Both the position numbers and the translations under genes were made by a program. Under the pieces are notes generated by a model. The model did not search any database and was not told the DNA's origin. It was given only the letters and a program-made list of their open reading frames with translations. Below, one piece after another: positions 11,872 to 23,805 of a stretch of DNA of 64,000 nt. The stretch's first letter is position 1, and each line of letters opens with the position of its first letter. The DNA comes from Evernia prunastri (taxonomy: Eukaryota; Ascomycota; Lecanoromycetes; Lecanorales; Parmeliaceae), in the NCBI GenBank assembly GCA_003184365.1, contig NKYR01000069.1:63959-127958 (forward strand), given 5' to 3'.

Positions 11872-12939
11872 ATGCGACTATGGAGACTGGGAAAGAACGC
11901 GACGAACGACCATACTCGATATGTGGATATCAATGACACCGGCTCACTTGCTATACTCCATGTCTTCCGTGCTCTTCTTCGCCAATGCACCTACCTCCCC
12001 GATCCAGCAGCACGTCAATATATGCGCGGCCACATCGTTTCCAGATTCCGCGATTACCACCCTTGCAACACCCTTCCCGTCACAAGCCGGCGCCATAAGT
12101 CTGCTGCCCTAGTCCAGCAACGACTTCCCTATCTCCTGCGGACAGCCCGTAAAGGCCTCGTCTTTCTACGCCGAGCCAACGATGGGCACATGCGTCATTT
12201 GGGTAGGATTTTGGCGATGACATATGGACGCGTTGGGAAACGACGTCACCAACTTCTAAAGGACCTGAAAATTCCAGACATCCCCATTGACCAGGCAGCT
12301 ATCGCAAAGCTCTCAGAGCCAGGCAACCAAGCCGTACCGCATCCGTCTGAGCGGCTTATGGCTTTGATAAGAGCGCAGGCTAGACGACGTTTGACTTTTT
12401 TCTCGAGATCCAACACTCCAAGTCCTAAGCTTGAGATACCTGAAGAGAACAGTTGGGGCCGGCCTATGCCGATCAAAAGAGTTCGGAACTTCAAAAGGAG
12501 ATGGTACGCGGAATCGCTCGATAGGATCATGCCGCCTCTGCCAGAAGCTGAATGGGACAGACTACGTATGCGTGCATCTGGGCAGTTGCCATGGGACGGT
12601 CGTGTTGCTCGCAGGAAATGGGTGGGTACTCCAGATGACGAGGGGCATACGCATTTGGTAGGAGAGCGCGTCAGGGGCTCTTTGAAAGGCCATTGCAGCA
12701 ATCCCCACAAAATCACAACTCGCTATATGCGCCGGCTCTGGGAGAAGATCTCAGCGCAATGTCCGGTGATGAAGCCGAATACTGCGAGGAAGTCCGGGTG
12801 GGATGTTTTGTGGGGGGATATCCGAAGTCGTGATACCACACAGTTTGCACTGGGACACAAGAGCGGAGGTGGGTACGACATGTTTGGAGGTGTTGATGAG
12901 AAGGGCAGGATCGTTACTGAGGAACGAGGCCTCATATGA
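11872..12939 (+). CDS. LYR-motif protein, Cup1-like
   Basis: An intronless frame of 355 residues. The N-terminal part has an LYR-family pattern (ALLRQCTYLPDPAARQY followed by the helix MRGHIVSRFRDY, about residues 34-60), the form I associate with the fungal Cup1-like LYR group. LYR proteins generally bind acyl-carrier protein and act in mitochondrial assembly or Fe-S supply. The rest is basic and Arg/Trp-rich (VARRKW, RYMRRLWEKI), with no other domain I recognise. The first ATG is only about 30 residues before the conserved helix, so the start is plausible. The gene diverges from the APSES-factor gene, which starts 530 bases upstream. Mitochondrial function is inferred from the family. Confidence 0.75.
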   Translation: MRLWRLGKNATNDHTRYVDINDTGSLAILHVFRALLRQCTYLPDPAARQYMRGHIVSRFRDYHPCNTLPVTSRRHKSAALVQQRLPYLLRTARKGLVFLRRANDGHMRHLGRILAMTYGRVGKRRHQLLKDLKIPDIPIDQAAIAKLSEPGNQAVPHPSERLMALIRAQARRRLTFFSRSNTPSPKLEIPEENSWGRPMPIKRVRNFKRRWYAESLDRIMPPLPEAEWDRLRMRASGQLPWDGRVARRKWVGTPDDEGHTHLVGERVRGSLKGHCSNPHKITTRYMRRLWEKISAQCPVMKPNTARKSGWDVLWGDIRSRDTTQFALGHKSGGGYDMFGGVDEKGRIVTEERGLI

Positions 12940-15900
12940 ATCATCATCATATGGAAATGCTGAGGCTGAGAAATGCAAAGATTATTCGTCGTCCTCTTGT
13001 TATGCACTACGATGGGAGGAATCTGTCATGCTTTTGAAGACTCAGGCTTGGAGGATTTGGGGACTATCACCGAACAAACAACTCAGTACGACATCTAGCG
13101 GGATGGCTACGCGGCCATAGATTTCGAGCAAAAGATGTGATAAAGACTGATATACATTTCGCAACCTCCTCGTTCCTCATTGATGGCAGATCCTTGTACA
13201 TGAATAGACGCTGGCTCCAAAAGCAACAACTCGGCAAACCACGCACTCCACAAGCTGATAAGCCAGTAACAACCCGTTTCAGGAACCCCCTCGCATGTTC
13301 TATCCCTCATCTTTCTGTCGGTGTATTGCTTGCTTTGACATGATCTTCTCCAGTATCCCCCAGTATTCCATCGAGCCGCTAATCTGGATGGACTGTTCCC
13401 TGGACACTTTGTGGTCTCTATTTTCACACGGGCCAGGTTCGCCAAGACTATTGCCCAATTACGTGATAGTGAGTTACACTACGACACAGACCTCTGACGC
13501 TGGCAAAATAGAGTGTTTGGAGATTTCGAGTACCAGGCCACCTGAGAGCTCCGGCACTACATGCAAGCGCTATCGATACTAACGCGCTCTAGGCAAGGTA
13601 GCTGTTCGATGTTTCAACTTTGGGAATATATACGTGTCGACTTTGGACGCGTCTGTCTACCGCATCTGCAGAACTTGAGATTGTTAGAAGCTTTTTGTGG
13701 ATGCTTGGCTGGCAGTGAGAGTGATTGGCATTGCAGAGTTCAGTTTTCAAAATGTGTACAATACCTAGTAAAGACGTTTATTCTGTGCTAGCTACCAGTG
13801 GACGAGCCATTATTTTTACTATCAGGAGGGGTGGAACAGCAACAGCTCACTGTAGTGCCCACAAGAGCCTCCATCTCAACGAATGCACTCTCGTACAATC
13901 TCCTTAAGGATTTTAAATCACGCACTGAGTCTGGCAATTCTAAGCACTAGACCAATGAATGACGACAAAGGCATAGACCATGGACCGATCACGTCTTGAA
14001 GCTTACCGCAAATCCCAAGCAATTGTTGTTCTTTCTGCCAGTGTCATCGCATGCCATTGAGGTTCCATGACAGTTTACAAAACCACTATCGCTTTCCTTC
14101 CCAGTGATAAAATTCCATCGACAAAGGGGTCACACCTCGTCCATCAATCATCCCAATGCAAACTTGACACCGGATCATTGAGAAGTCATGCCCCCTTCCT
14201 TCGCACACACCTTGGTGTAAGAAGACATAGGCCACACGTCCGCATCTCCGGAAACGATGCTCTCAGGTCGCTTGTAAATGGGTTCGATATCGTGATTGAG
14301 GATGATATATGCGACTATGAGCTTGAGGCTCTAGATAGCGAACCAGCGGCCGGGACTAGCGAATGGTCAGCAAGTACTAGTTCGCGTCTTTGCCACCTTG
14401 GATGGTAAGTGGTGGTGCCCAACGTCGCCGTCAAAGGCTTGAGACAGTTGCACTGACCCGACATAACGATCATAATTCCACGCTAAAAACATAACGCTGA
14501 TCTCAGTTGCATCGACCTTCTCAGGCAAACCCCATATTCGCAAAGCGGAAAGAGCTGTACTCGCATGGGCTGGGGTGTTATCCCATGATATCACCTGCGT
14601 AAAGGTTATCTGAGGCCGAAGCTGATGTCAATATCGAATCCATTATTCCGGAAGAGAGCATAAGCACCTCCCCGCATTGCAGCAAGGGGTAGCAAGGGGC
14701 AGAGCCCGCGCATCGCTGAAGTTGAGACCCAGAGGTCTCGTGCACTGCTGATGACTCGCGCATTGCTGATATTGTCATCAATGGAGTCTCCGGAGAGGGT
14801 GGTGATGTGAAGGCCGTAAGTCGTCATGTATGCTTCGTAAGTGATGAGTGTGTAGCGGTCTCTGCAGCTGACTGCAGAGACGACGTGAAATAATGAGTGT
14901 GTAGGTGATCGTTAAAGGCTCTGTCGTGGGGATTGTAGGGGTTGTATGGGGCATGAAGGCTTCGTCGTAGGGGTTGTGGGGGCCGTAGGGGTAGTCCACC
15001 AGTCAGCGTCGGAAGTGTACTGAACAAGACATGTTCCCGCTGCAAGAGGATGAGGATGTTTTCTGGCCTGAGCCCAATTCTACCAGAAAAGCTCCCTAGA
15101 CTCCAGCAAGATCTCAAGCGCCCTGTATATCAGCTACCTCATGTAGAGTAGCACAACCGAGTCATCTTCGACATCCACACTCGACATCCCCACGCACACC
15201 AAAGCGCATCGTCTGTGATACACGGTCAGGAACAGTGGGCGAAGTTAAGAAAAGCGAAGCATTTGATCTCGATAGAATTTATGGACCTATGCCTGCTTAT
15301 CGTTGATGCAGAGCTCAGCATCGACATGCCGACCAAATTTCTGATACCGTAGAGAGCTTGGCGACGATGAGAAAGCGGAAACCTGTACAGACATCGCTGG
15401 TCACGTCTTTGGGCCTTGGCATGCGTTCGGAATTGGGATGTAATCTCATTTTTCCCTTGCCTTTTGCTTATTCAGGACGCGTAGTTTGGGTGTTCGATGT
15501 CAACGTTGGACGAGGAATAAAGCAATGTGATCGAAGCATGCAGCATCTTTCCCCCCCAAAAGTGGTACCTTCAGCGAAGTATTCTAGAGGGGCGTGTGGA
15601 AGAATTGGAGGAAGTATGCAGTTTTGGATACGTATCTGTAGACAAGAAGGCACACGAACGTAGTGAACCGTAGAACAGATCCAAGAGGGATTTGATATGA
15701 GACGGAGTCGTGGAAACGGCAAGGCTGTTTGTGGACTGGAGAAGCAAGACTTTACCTTGCAGCTCACCGATCTGCTCGATCCTGACTCAGTCAGCGTGCT
15801 AGCAAAAGCGGATGTTGCAACCATCGCGCATGTAGAGAATGCTCGCGGAAGTACTTTGGGCTAAGTGTGTCTCGGTGGACGTGACCGTGTATCAAAGTAG

Positions 15901-15997
15901 AGTATGTCATTAGTCAATTATTTAGCTCGATCCGGCGATGCTCAAAGAACCCTTGCTTCACGCATTCCAATTGCCCCTTGCAGCAGTCTTCCGACCA
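12940..15997. other. Three kilobases without a supportable gene
   Basis: Many short frames exist on both strands but none has convincing composition or family resemblance. One patch (about 14230-14410, +) would encode an acidic segment that looks mildly protein-like. Another (about 14630-15100, -) reads through Pro/Tyr/Asn-rich peptides in shifting frames, as a decayed or intron-rich unknown gene might. A short palindrome is listed separately. Confidence 0.4.
14859..14880. repeat. Perfect 9-bp palindrome with 4-base loop
   Basis: TCTCTGCAG and CTGCAGAGA are exact reverse complements around CTGA. It could form a hairpin in RNA or be a dyad binding site; no gene nearby tells which. Confidence 0.6.
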
Positions 15998-17715
15998 CTA
16001 GTCGGACATCTCCGTGTCGCTGTCGACCTCCGTTTCCCCTTCCCCTTCCCCCTCCCAGTCATCTTCCTCCTCGTCAAGACTCCTCCCATTGCCTTCCCGT
16101 GAAAGCATCTCATCGTCCCCACCAGCTCCCGCCTCCTCAGCGTCTCCTCCTCGTTGAGCAATCACTCCGTCATTGACGACATGGTCCCCCGCACTTTGCA
16201 CCGTAGCATCACCCTTAGGGTGATACTTCTTTTTGTGCCATTCCAAGCCACCTTGAGTAACGTAGCTTGCAGTGCATCCTGGCTCGTCGCAAAGGATGGC
16301 AGGTCCTGGAGTCTCTAGGATGTTCGCCTTCGTGAACCAGGTGTTACCCCAGCGCTGACCAGCAGTGATCCACATGGTCATGTGGTTGAGGACGCAAGAT
16401 CTAGACATGATGATGTCTCCCGCCCGTTGCCTAAACCGCAGCCCCAGATCCGGGTACACAGCATCACCGCCCTCGAAGTACCTCCATGGGTACGTGAATA
16501 CCCATCCCTTTTTGACGTCTCCGGAATCCTTGTGAGGGTCGACGTAGGTGTTGATGAGAAGAGCGTGGCCGGAGAAGCAACCCCAATCATTGGCCCCTAA
16601 GTCAAGGTGGTGTAACTTACCCTCAGCTCGAAGCTTTTGGTAGCACGAGTGATACTCCTCCCATTTCTCTCGGTCCAGAGCATTGAACCAGCCGCTAATA
16701 AGCCTATGCTCCCAAGTAGTCTCGGAAATATAAGTCATGAGTGCACGCATGGCTGTTGGCTTCTCAGGATGAGCATCGGCGGAGATCACTGGAGAGTGGT
16801 TGCCATTGTTATGGAACTTCATGTACCAGTACGCGAAGTGCTGGACAATGTTAGAAAGAGAAGCGGTAAAATCGGGGTGTCGAGATGCATACATAAACTC
16901 CATACTGGCACCCTTTGGCCGCCCACTCCATCTTCTCCTTCTCCAAGTGGTTGCGGTGCCTCTTATCCTTGGCCAGCTTCGCAGGAGGAGGGAAGAACTT
17001 TAGAAGCATCAGGATGGCAGCGATGGAGAGACGATAAAACATCTCCCAGAAGACACCATACGGCTACACAAGATTCGGAGTCAGCATTGCTTCATCGAGC
17101 CGATACTCAGAGTCACGAAAGAGGTTCAAGGAGAACAGTGATTCTTTTCCTCAAAGAGGTCACATTGTGCCTCGTCACTCAAGTTTTGGTCGTATACAGG
17201 GGAGGAGCACAAAAGTACGAACCGAGAACATTCCCCGCTTGGTGAACCAGATCAAGTCCACTCCGTCAGACGTTCTCACCAGCGTACTCTCATCGATGGC
17301 GGGCAGTGTTGCGGCGAATTGATGGGCAGCTTCGATGTAGCCCTCATCGTTTGGTACCGTCTTGTTAGCCCCTTTGAAAAGGGAGTCTGAGTGCACATCG
17401 GCCTCCAAGACGCGATAATCACTGCAGAAGATACCAGAACCAAACTTCTGGATACCCCGGTCGACATAGTTGGGTCGGGCAAAAGAGGCCATCTTGCCTG
17501 AACGAAGGTCAAGGTCAGGAAGCTGTAAGGATGGTGGCTCTCGTTGCACGAATGCAGCTGTCTGGTGGGTAGAGGGAAGTCGTTAGGTCTAACGAAATCT
17601 GGGCCGTGTGTTTGGTCCAAAAAATACCGCGCTAAATGGTAAATTGGCGCGGACTCACCATAGGCCTAGTCCATCCGCTCCGGGATTCTGGGCTTGCTGG
17701 CACCATAAGCTTCAT
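15998..17715 (-). CDS. 2-oxoglutarate/Fe(II) oxygenase-like protein with C2H2 zinc finger
   Basis: Exons 17715-17659, 17561-17223, 17063-16893 and 16840-15998 give 469 residues. The 52-nt last intron (GTATGC...CTAACATTGTCCAG) resolves what otherwise looks like a frameshift near 16890. The double-stranded beta-helix oxygenase signature is complete: H292-x-D294 in DPHKDSGD, distal H342 in LNHMTMW, and R352 ten residues later for the 2-oxoglutarate carboxylate. A C2H2 finger follows (C373, C378, H391, H396), then a long acidic Glu/Asp/Gly tail. The finger and tail suggest a nuclear protein acting on chromatin, nucleic acid or a nuclear protein, but the substrate is unknown and I cannot place it in a named oxygenase subfamily. 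The first exon (start at MKLMVPASP) is the least certain part; the donor GTTCGT of intron 2 is unusual. No neighbour lies within 3 kb on either side. Confidence 0.7.
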
Positions 17716-20700
17716 GTCTCAAGCTATCAGAAGAAAGAGAACGAGAAGAGGGCAGTAGTAAGCATCCCCCCTCCAAAACAAGAGCTCCTTACGTGGGGCT
17801 GGTATTTCCCTAGACACTCGAGATCAGCGCCCATGTCACCACAAGTAGGGTTTGGCGACTTACTTCCCCAAGATGGGTCTCAGCAGTCTTCCAAAGCAGC
17901 TTCTGTGTACCTGGATATATATTTTTATAGGACACCGCATCGACCGCCTCTCAGGAACTCCCAATTACAGAGCAGTATTCACCCATGCTCCTTCGCTAAA
18001 AGCCCTAGAAATGCAGTCGGTCTTCCCGTCATTCGGCTTCAAGTTCACACTGGGCCTCGTTTAGATGAGCCGCATGATCCTGAGCTTCTGTCACTCGGGC
18101 ATCGGGATTGTTGATCTTGTTCTCGGCTGCAATTGCCTACTGGACGGCTAAGTTGCGCTCGTCGGTCAGCACCTTTTCTCTGTCCACGGCCACGTTCGCC
18201 ACTGCTACACCCAACTGCCATCCAGTTCTCCTCTCGCTTGTGCATCTCCTCTGGCAGAACACTGTTACGGTCTGTTCATTTAGTACCAAGGCTTTGCAAG
18301 GCAAGAGTGCAACGTCGCCCCTGATTGTCAGGGCAGAATCATGCTCACTTGAGCTACTTCTATTTTCCTATACCCAATCTGAACATGGGTAATTAGCGGC
18401 TCCGTACTCTCATCCATAGCCCAACTCATCAATTTTGAAGTGTTCAAGAAGTTTCGTGGTTGACTTGAAAAAGGAATTTACTGCCATCCTGTTGAGCTCG
18501 ATGTCTGAGGTGATTCTTTTCGGTGCGATTCAAGAACCTGATGCTGAAAGAAAGACAAAAAATGGTGTGGTCAATCTGCTCTGCAATACTATGATTCGAG
18601 ACACTTGTACTTTGAGTTGAGGCATTTCAATTGCAGTCCTGCTCGTGCGTGTCCTGCCATGTAGAATAGCAAAAGCGTCATATATAGGTGCTGAAAGATG
18701 CTTGTGGCGATTATAATGAGCAATGAACGTATGGCTTTGGGACCGCTGTTCGGATTTCGACATTCTGAGCTGCACCTTGGTTGATTCGAGACTCGGCAAG
18801 AAGAGCAAGTACAAAAGACACGCGTGGCTGATGGTATATATGATGGAAAGCCCAAGAGGGTATATATACAAATACATAAACCTAAAGCGATGTTAAGAAA
18901 GCACCGCAAACTTGTCTCACAACTCTTACGGCAGAAAATCCCACACATGGAGGGGGAAACAGCAAACAAAAGCAAAAGGTGGAATGAATAGATTGTGACA
19001 TGTGAATGCAGGGATCGAGTGACAGCTCTGACAAATATTTCCCATGCTAAAGTCGATGTGACGCGGACAGTCAATCTCAGACAAGCATTTCGATGCAAAT
19101 CAAACGATGAAGTGAGAGGAAGTTGAGGCTCCCTACCAAAGCACTTCCACATGTGTATGGCCGGAAGATCGGTTGAGAACCCTTGCTGACGTGCTAATCA
19201 GGGCCATCCGCCTGGTCAGTACGGTCTTATAGAGCGCTGTTGGCAAAGCGGCTAAGGTTGTCTGACACTGCGTCCCTTCGACGTATGGCACGAGCTTCTG
19301 CACAGACTTGTCGTGTGCTGAGACCGTATCATTGGTATGCTAGGGCTGCTCTGGGAGCAAAGCCTCGCCAGTGCTGGAGTTCAATTTCGACATCCTCCGG
19401 CAGCTGTGACTGGCAGTCATAATGTCATAAAGGCCACAGGCTAGAATGAAGGTCTTCTGCTGTGCCTGAGGATGGAGAACTTGAGTGGATGATGGAGAGT
19501 GAGCCGTTTCTGAGGCTTGTCAGCGCAGTCAAAGTATAGATTGTGCTGCTATCGCACTGGCAGGTATACTACTTGCGGCTCGTACAAAACCAACCTTGAG
19601 CTGCTTTTCTGTGGCTGCTACTTTGCCGTTGAGGCTGGGACTGCGAGAGGAGCGACGTCGGACGTCGGACTTGGCGCTGGCCGCCAGGCGCTGAGGCTAA
19701 AGTAACGTAGGCGGCAGATCCTTTGTTGGCGGACAACCATATCTCCTCTCCATTACCACACGTTCATGTTGTTCTGGAAGCCCGGTCATGAACCTGTGGA
19801 TGCAAAATGAGGAAGTCGAGCGGTCAGGGAAAAGAACTGATCGAGGAGGCCTACCAACCTTGGTCAGTGAAGGAGAGAATGAATACTGCTCACATCACTG
19901 TGAATGATAGCTCTGCCCCTACTATGATCACAACTGCTTGAGAGTAGTCTTCATCGAGGCCGTACGAAACGGACTGGAATGACAGGAGCCTCCCCTGTGA
20001 AGTATTTGGATCGAATCACTCATGCCGCAACAAAGATTCCTTCACACAAGCACGCAAAAAATTCGGCTTTCACTGGGAGACTGCCGCCAAATGAATCTTC
20101 TCCAATTTATCGCACGTTACAATTAGGAAGCAGCGGTTCATTACTATGGCTTGCGTGACCAGTCACGCTTGTCTATACTGCAGGGGTCTGGAGACAAGAT
20201 AAGAAGAAGGAAGCTACAATGTCGGAAAAAGAAGCAAAGGGATATAGAGGGAATGGCATAGACATACAACAGCATAGGACAAGGATGAGGGACACTTGGA
20301 CCGTTGAATGTTCCTGGGGTATAGGCGAGCATAGAGCTATGGTCATCACATCGACATGACTACATACTTCCTTTAGATTCTACTTCAAGACGATATTCTC
20401 TGGAAATTCTTGAATTCGCATCTACTCCCAACGAGTCGGCAAGTGTTCGCAATACGCATCCCAAAAAGGATCCGAGTCAACCATCGACAGGCAGTCAGCA
20501 ATCCTTTAGCTTCACTCTATCACTGCTCGATATCTACATTAGAACTTTCTCAAGGCCTCCGTAATAAAATCTTACAAGAGCAGGCATCCCGGCAAGGATA
20601 CCATCGCAAGAGTGACAAGAGTGATGGAATAGGAAAAGATGACAATGGCAATGTGCAATGCAGACCGCATCGGTTCGTGAGCAGGTAGAGCTCAATGACG

Positions 20701-21247
20701 AATAGTTAGTCAGAGCAACCATCGCCCATTATTGTAAGATTTGGGACGTTAAACAGCCCGATCTGGAACCAGAGATGAAACCAATAGGACAACGGGAGGG
20801 CAAGAACGCGCCGGGCCGTCCCATTCACGAAGCTCTTGCTAGAGTGTGTATATTCTGAAGGCATCATCTGCAATGATGCAACAAGGAAACGGAAGAATGA
20901 GATGTGGTAACACCAGGCTCGCCATGAAAACCTGGGAGGCAATACATACTTTGGGAAACGTTGAGAGTTTTGCAAGATTTGGACTGAGTGCCGCAAGGGC
21001 AACACCAAGACTTTTGGCTATGCCCGAGGTCTCTCTTTAGTACCTTTGGGGCGTCTGGTTTGCTGGAGGTCGAAATTCAAGATGTGGCCCAGGAGTTGAA
21101 GCAGTATCCTTCCACATGGAGAATTCGAAAAGCGACGCTGCAGACGTGCTATGTCCTTGTACTATACAATCTCACGCCCTATGTACGTTCAAAACGGTGA
21201 AGCGTCCACAACAATTCCAAAAACTTCCTCTCGCCCCACTGCCCCAC
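17716..21247. other. Three and a half kilobases without a supportable gene
   Basis: Nothing here resembles a known family. The longest frame (18589-19152, -, 187 codons) is rich in Leu, Ser and Cys in a way typical of chance frames. No RNA gene, tandem repeat or transposon end stood out by eye. Confidence 0.45.
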
Positions 21248-22196
21248 TTACTTCATCAGTCTTCCATACACACGTGGAAGGAGCATCCAAGCATCCTCCT
21301 CCTTGGGAAATACTATCTCGACCGTCGACCAACTCCCAGCCTCAAGTAGGTACTTTCCGGTCGGGCGATTCAGGCGGCAATTGCCCACAGCGTAAGGCCA
21401 GACGAGATTATAAAGCACTTTGCAATATCAGTCCTCGCTCTAGGCCACTGGGCGGGGAAGTACGTACGTTGGACGAGATGAGATAGATAGTCTTCGCTCT
21501 TGACATGCTCATACACAATCATCTGTCCTCCCGGCTTGAGCAACCGATACAGATCTTTCACCAACGCCGCCGGCTCGGGTACCGAGCATAGCACTTGCGT
21601 ACTGATGATCGTATCCACATTGCCGGCCACGATCCCATATTCGCTCAATTTCTCGAGATCCTCTGCTCCGCACGGAATGATGGTGTACACATCGCTCAAC
21701 CCATGTGTCTTGACGTTGCTCCGTAATGCATCGTGCAGATTGAGATTCGGCTCAACGCCGTAGATCCGGTCAATTTTCGAAATCTGATAACGGGGTAGCT
21801 GGGTGCCGCTACCCGGACCTATTTCGACGACGGTGCCATAGGCTTTTGGGATGAGTTTTGGGATATCCGTCTCCAGCTCCGCGGCGGCAATGCCTTTGTC
21901 TGGAAAACATCAGAATACCCATGCTGAAATGTTTACAGGCAAACCACAAAACTACAGGCATACCTATCCTAAGCCACAATTTCGCAAAGACGCGATCACT
22001 CAATTTGCTCGGACTCAGGATATCTTTGCGCCTGATCTGGAAGGTGAGGATCTCCAGCAGAATAAGGATTGAGCCTGACTGGAACGTGAGCTCTTGGAGA
22101 AGGATCTAGGTGGGAGTGCGTACCATAGGCAGCAATGGCGAGTAATGCTAATGGAAATAGATAGCCCGCTAGGCGCTTAAAAACGAACAGGGCCAT
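21248..22196 (-). CDS. Membrane-anchored SAM-dependent methyltransferase (METTL7-like)
   Basis: Four exons, 22196-22124, 22074-21964, 21899-21468 and 21417-21248, all in phase, give 261 residues. A hydrophobic N-terminal anchor (FPLALLAIAAYGGSILILL, about 13-32) precedes a class I Rossmann methyltransferase domain. Motif I is VVEIGPGSG (85-93), the acidic SAM-ribose residue is in YGVEPN, and motif post-II/IV reads VDTIISTQVLCSVPEP with LKPGGQMIVYEHV after it. The C terminus LVWPYAVGNCRLNRPTG with a final W/LLPRVYG is the METTL7-type ending. In animals this group are ER or lipid-droplet thiol methyltransferases; in fungi the substrate is unknown. The second intron needs the acceptor CAGTCAG to keep frame. 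Confidence 0.88.
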
Positions 22197-23805
22197 GTTC
22201 GATTAGGTCCTTCGCGACCTTGTCGCAACTAGGTACAACAGTATTCGAGAATTAGCGTCTCAGTTCGCCATTAAAGCAGATAATTGTGACTTCTACACGC
22301 CGGATATATTTGTCTAAACGCCGTCAATTCGTCCAAGGATACAGTAGGTCGTGAACCTTGCCGATGGAGAAAGCAAGTGGCCAGGTACGAGGTGGGTAGA
22401 AGCGATTGATTATTTTCCATGGAGGAAACCTGCTGGAGGAGGATATACATACCGCTTCAGCTACAAAGCTATGCTATATGAGGCTACTGCTAGGCTACCA
22501 ATGCGCACCTTCCCACTAATGGCGGGGTGTGTATTTGCCAAGCCACATTGCGTGACACTCACTCTTGGCGCGGGCCGACTCCAAAGTAGGTACCTAAGTA
22601 CCTGGAGGATTGTATGGAGAGGACGAACCTTTCTTTTAGGGTCCTTCAACTTATCTACAACTACAAGGCCTTGTCAAAGGAAGCTTGAACGCCAGATTCA
22701 TTCTCAAAGGCGCAATGCGGCTCTCACACGAGCTTCAGCAGTTAAAGACTATTTGATTTCCTTGTCCATCAAGCTGGCATCCTCTGCGACCTTTTTATAA
22801 TGGGAGGTGGTACATTGACTCCGACTTTAGCTTGTCGTTTGGATGCATGACAATGTGTTCCCGGCAGCAGAGATGATAGAAAACAAATGCTGGAATATGA
22901 CTATGAAGGATTTATTACTTTTCTGTGGAGTTATGTAAAGGCTACTTATATGCCTGAGATGCATGCTAATTTGCCACATGAGGGGTATCAACACAGGAGT
23001 GCTGCATTATTTCCAACAACAAAGCACGATGCGTTTCAATGTCAATGCAAAGCTTCCTACTGCCTGGCACACACCAGTAGAGATCCTTTCAGTCCTCAAG
23101 CTTTCTTAGAGACTGATGGAGCTTTTACTTAGAGATCGACATTGATTGGATGTATGCCTCCGGTCTTCAAGCTCTGATCTTGGAAAATGTTTGTTTGAGC
23201 CGTGATTAAGAGTCACAATGGCCGCTAGAGCATGCTGTCCCTCACCAAAGGCTTCATTTGTTCGGCTGCTCCACTCTGCGAGACGTTCTCTTCCTCGGCC
23301 AGTAAAAGAAGCGATGGAGATACCGTCGGTAGTATCCGACAGCACGATGAAGACTAAGTAAGAACCTAAGCCAATAAGCGCTATTGCTATCATGATGTCA
23401 GAGAGATGTCCCAGTTGTTAAAACAAAACTACCAGCTCCTTCAAAACAGACTTCCTGCCAATTACTAGCAGCATTTTCAGCAGACTTAACAGATAAGGGG
23501 ACTGACTAGGAAGCATCTCTCTGTTAGATGGCTCAATCCAAGTTCTTGTAGATGTAAAGTTGACCAGAGAACTCTGTACAAATACTCACTCTAAGAGAGC
23601 TCAGTGTTGCTGGATTCACTAGTTTGTTAAAATGCAGACAGATAATCGGCGCTAAACCCGTCTTTGCAGTCACTTCAGGACCGACTAGCAGCACAAATAG
23701 CGTGCTTTATCACATGAAATTTCTACACAATCACAAGAACCCCCTGTCATTAACTTCACGCGTCTACTAACTGCTGCTCTAAGTGCCGAGACCTATACAA
23801 ACCTC
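22197..23805. other. Mostly empty 1.6-kb intergenic stretch
   Basis: Promoter side for both the methyltransferase and the F-box gene. The only frame worth listing is the small hydrophobic-start one at 23106-23393. I see no repeats or RNA genes. Confidence 0.45.
23106..23393 (-). CDS. Possible small membrane or secreted protein
   Basis: A 95-codon frame opens with ATG and a strongly hydrophobic segment (IAIALIGLGSYLVFIVL, residues 2-18) that would be a signal anchor, followed by a polar, Arg/Ser-rich remainder. No family is recognised and no splice sites are needed. It could be a chance frame; the evidence is the ordered hydrophobic start alone. Confidence 0.25.
   Translation of the reverse strand: MIAIALIGLGSYLVFIVLSDTTDGISIASFTGRGRERLAEWSSRTNEAFGEGQHALAAIVTLNHGSNKHFPRSELEDRRHTSNQCRSLSKSSISL

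Noticed and set aside
16851..17042. Apparent +1 frameshift in the oxygenase gene
   Set aside because: A 52-nt intron (16892-16841) with a GTATGC donor and a CTAAC branch joins both frames in phase, so no frameshift is needed.
18589..19152. 187-codon frame on the - strand
   Set aside because: Leu/Ser/Cys-rich composition without domain pattern, start context or splice support; likely chance.
22351..22800. 149-codon frame on the + strand before the F-box gene
   Set aside because: No family, poor start context, composition like chance; overlaps the methyltransferase promoter region.
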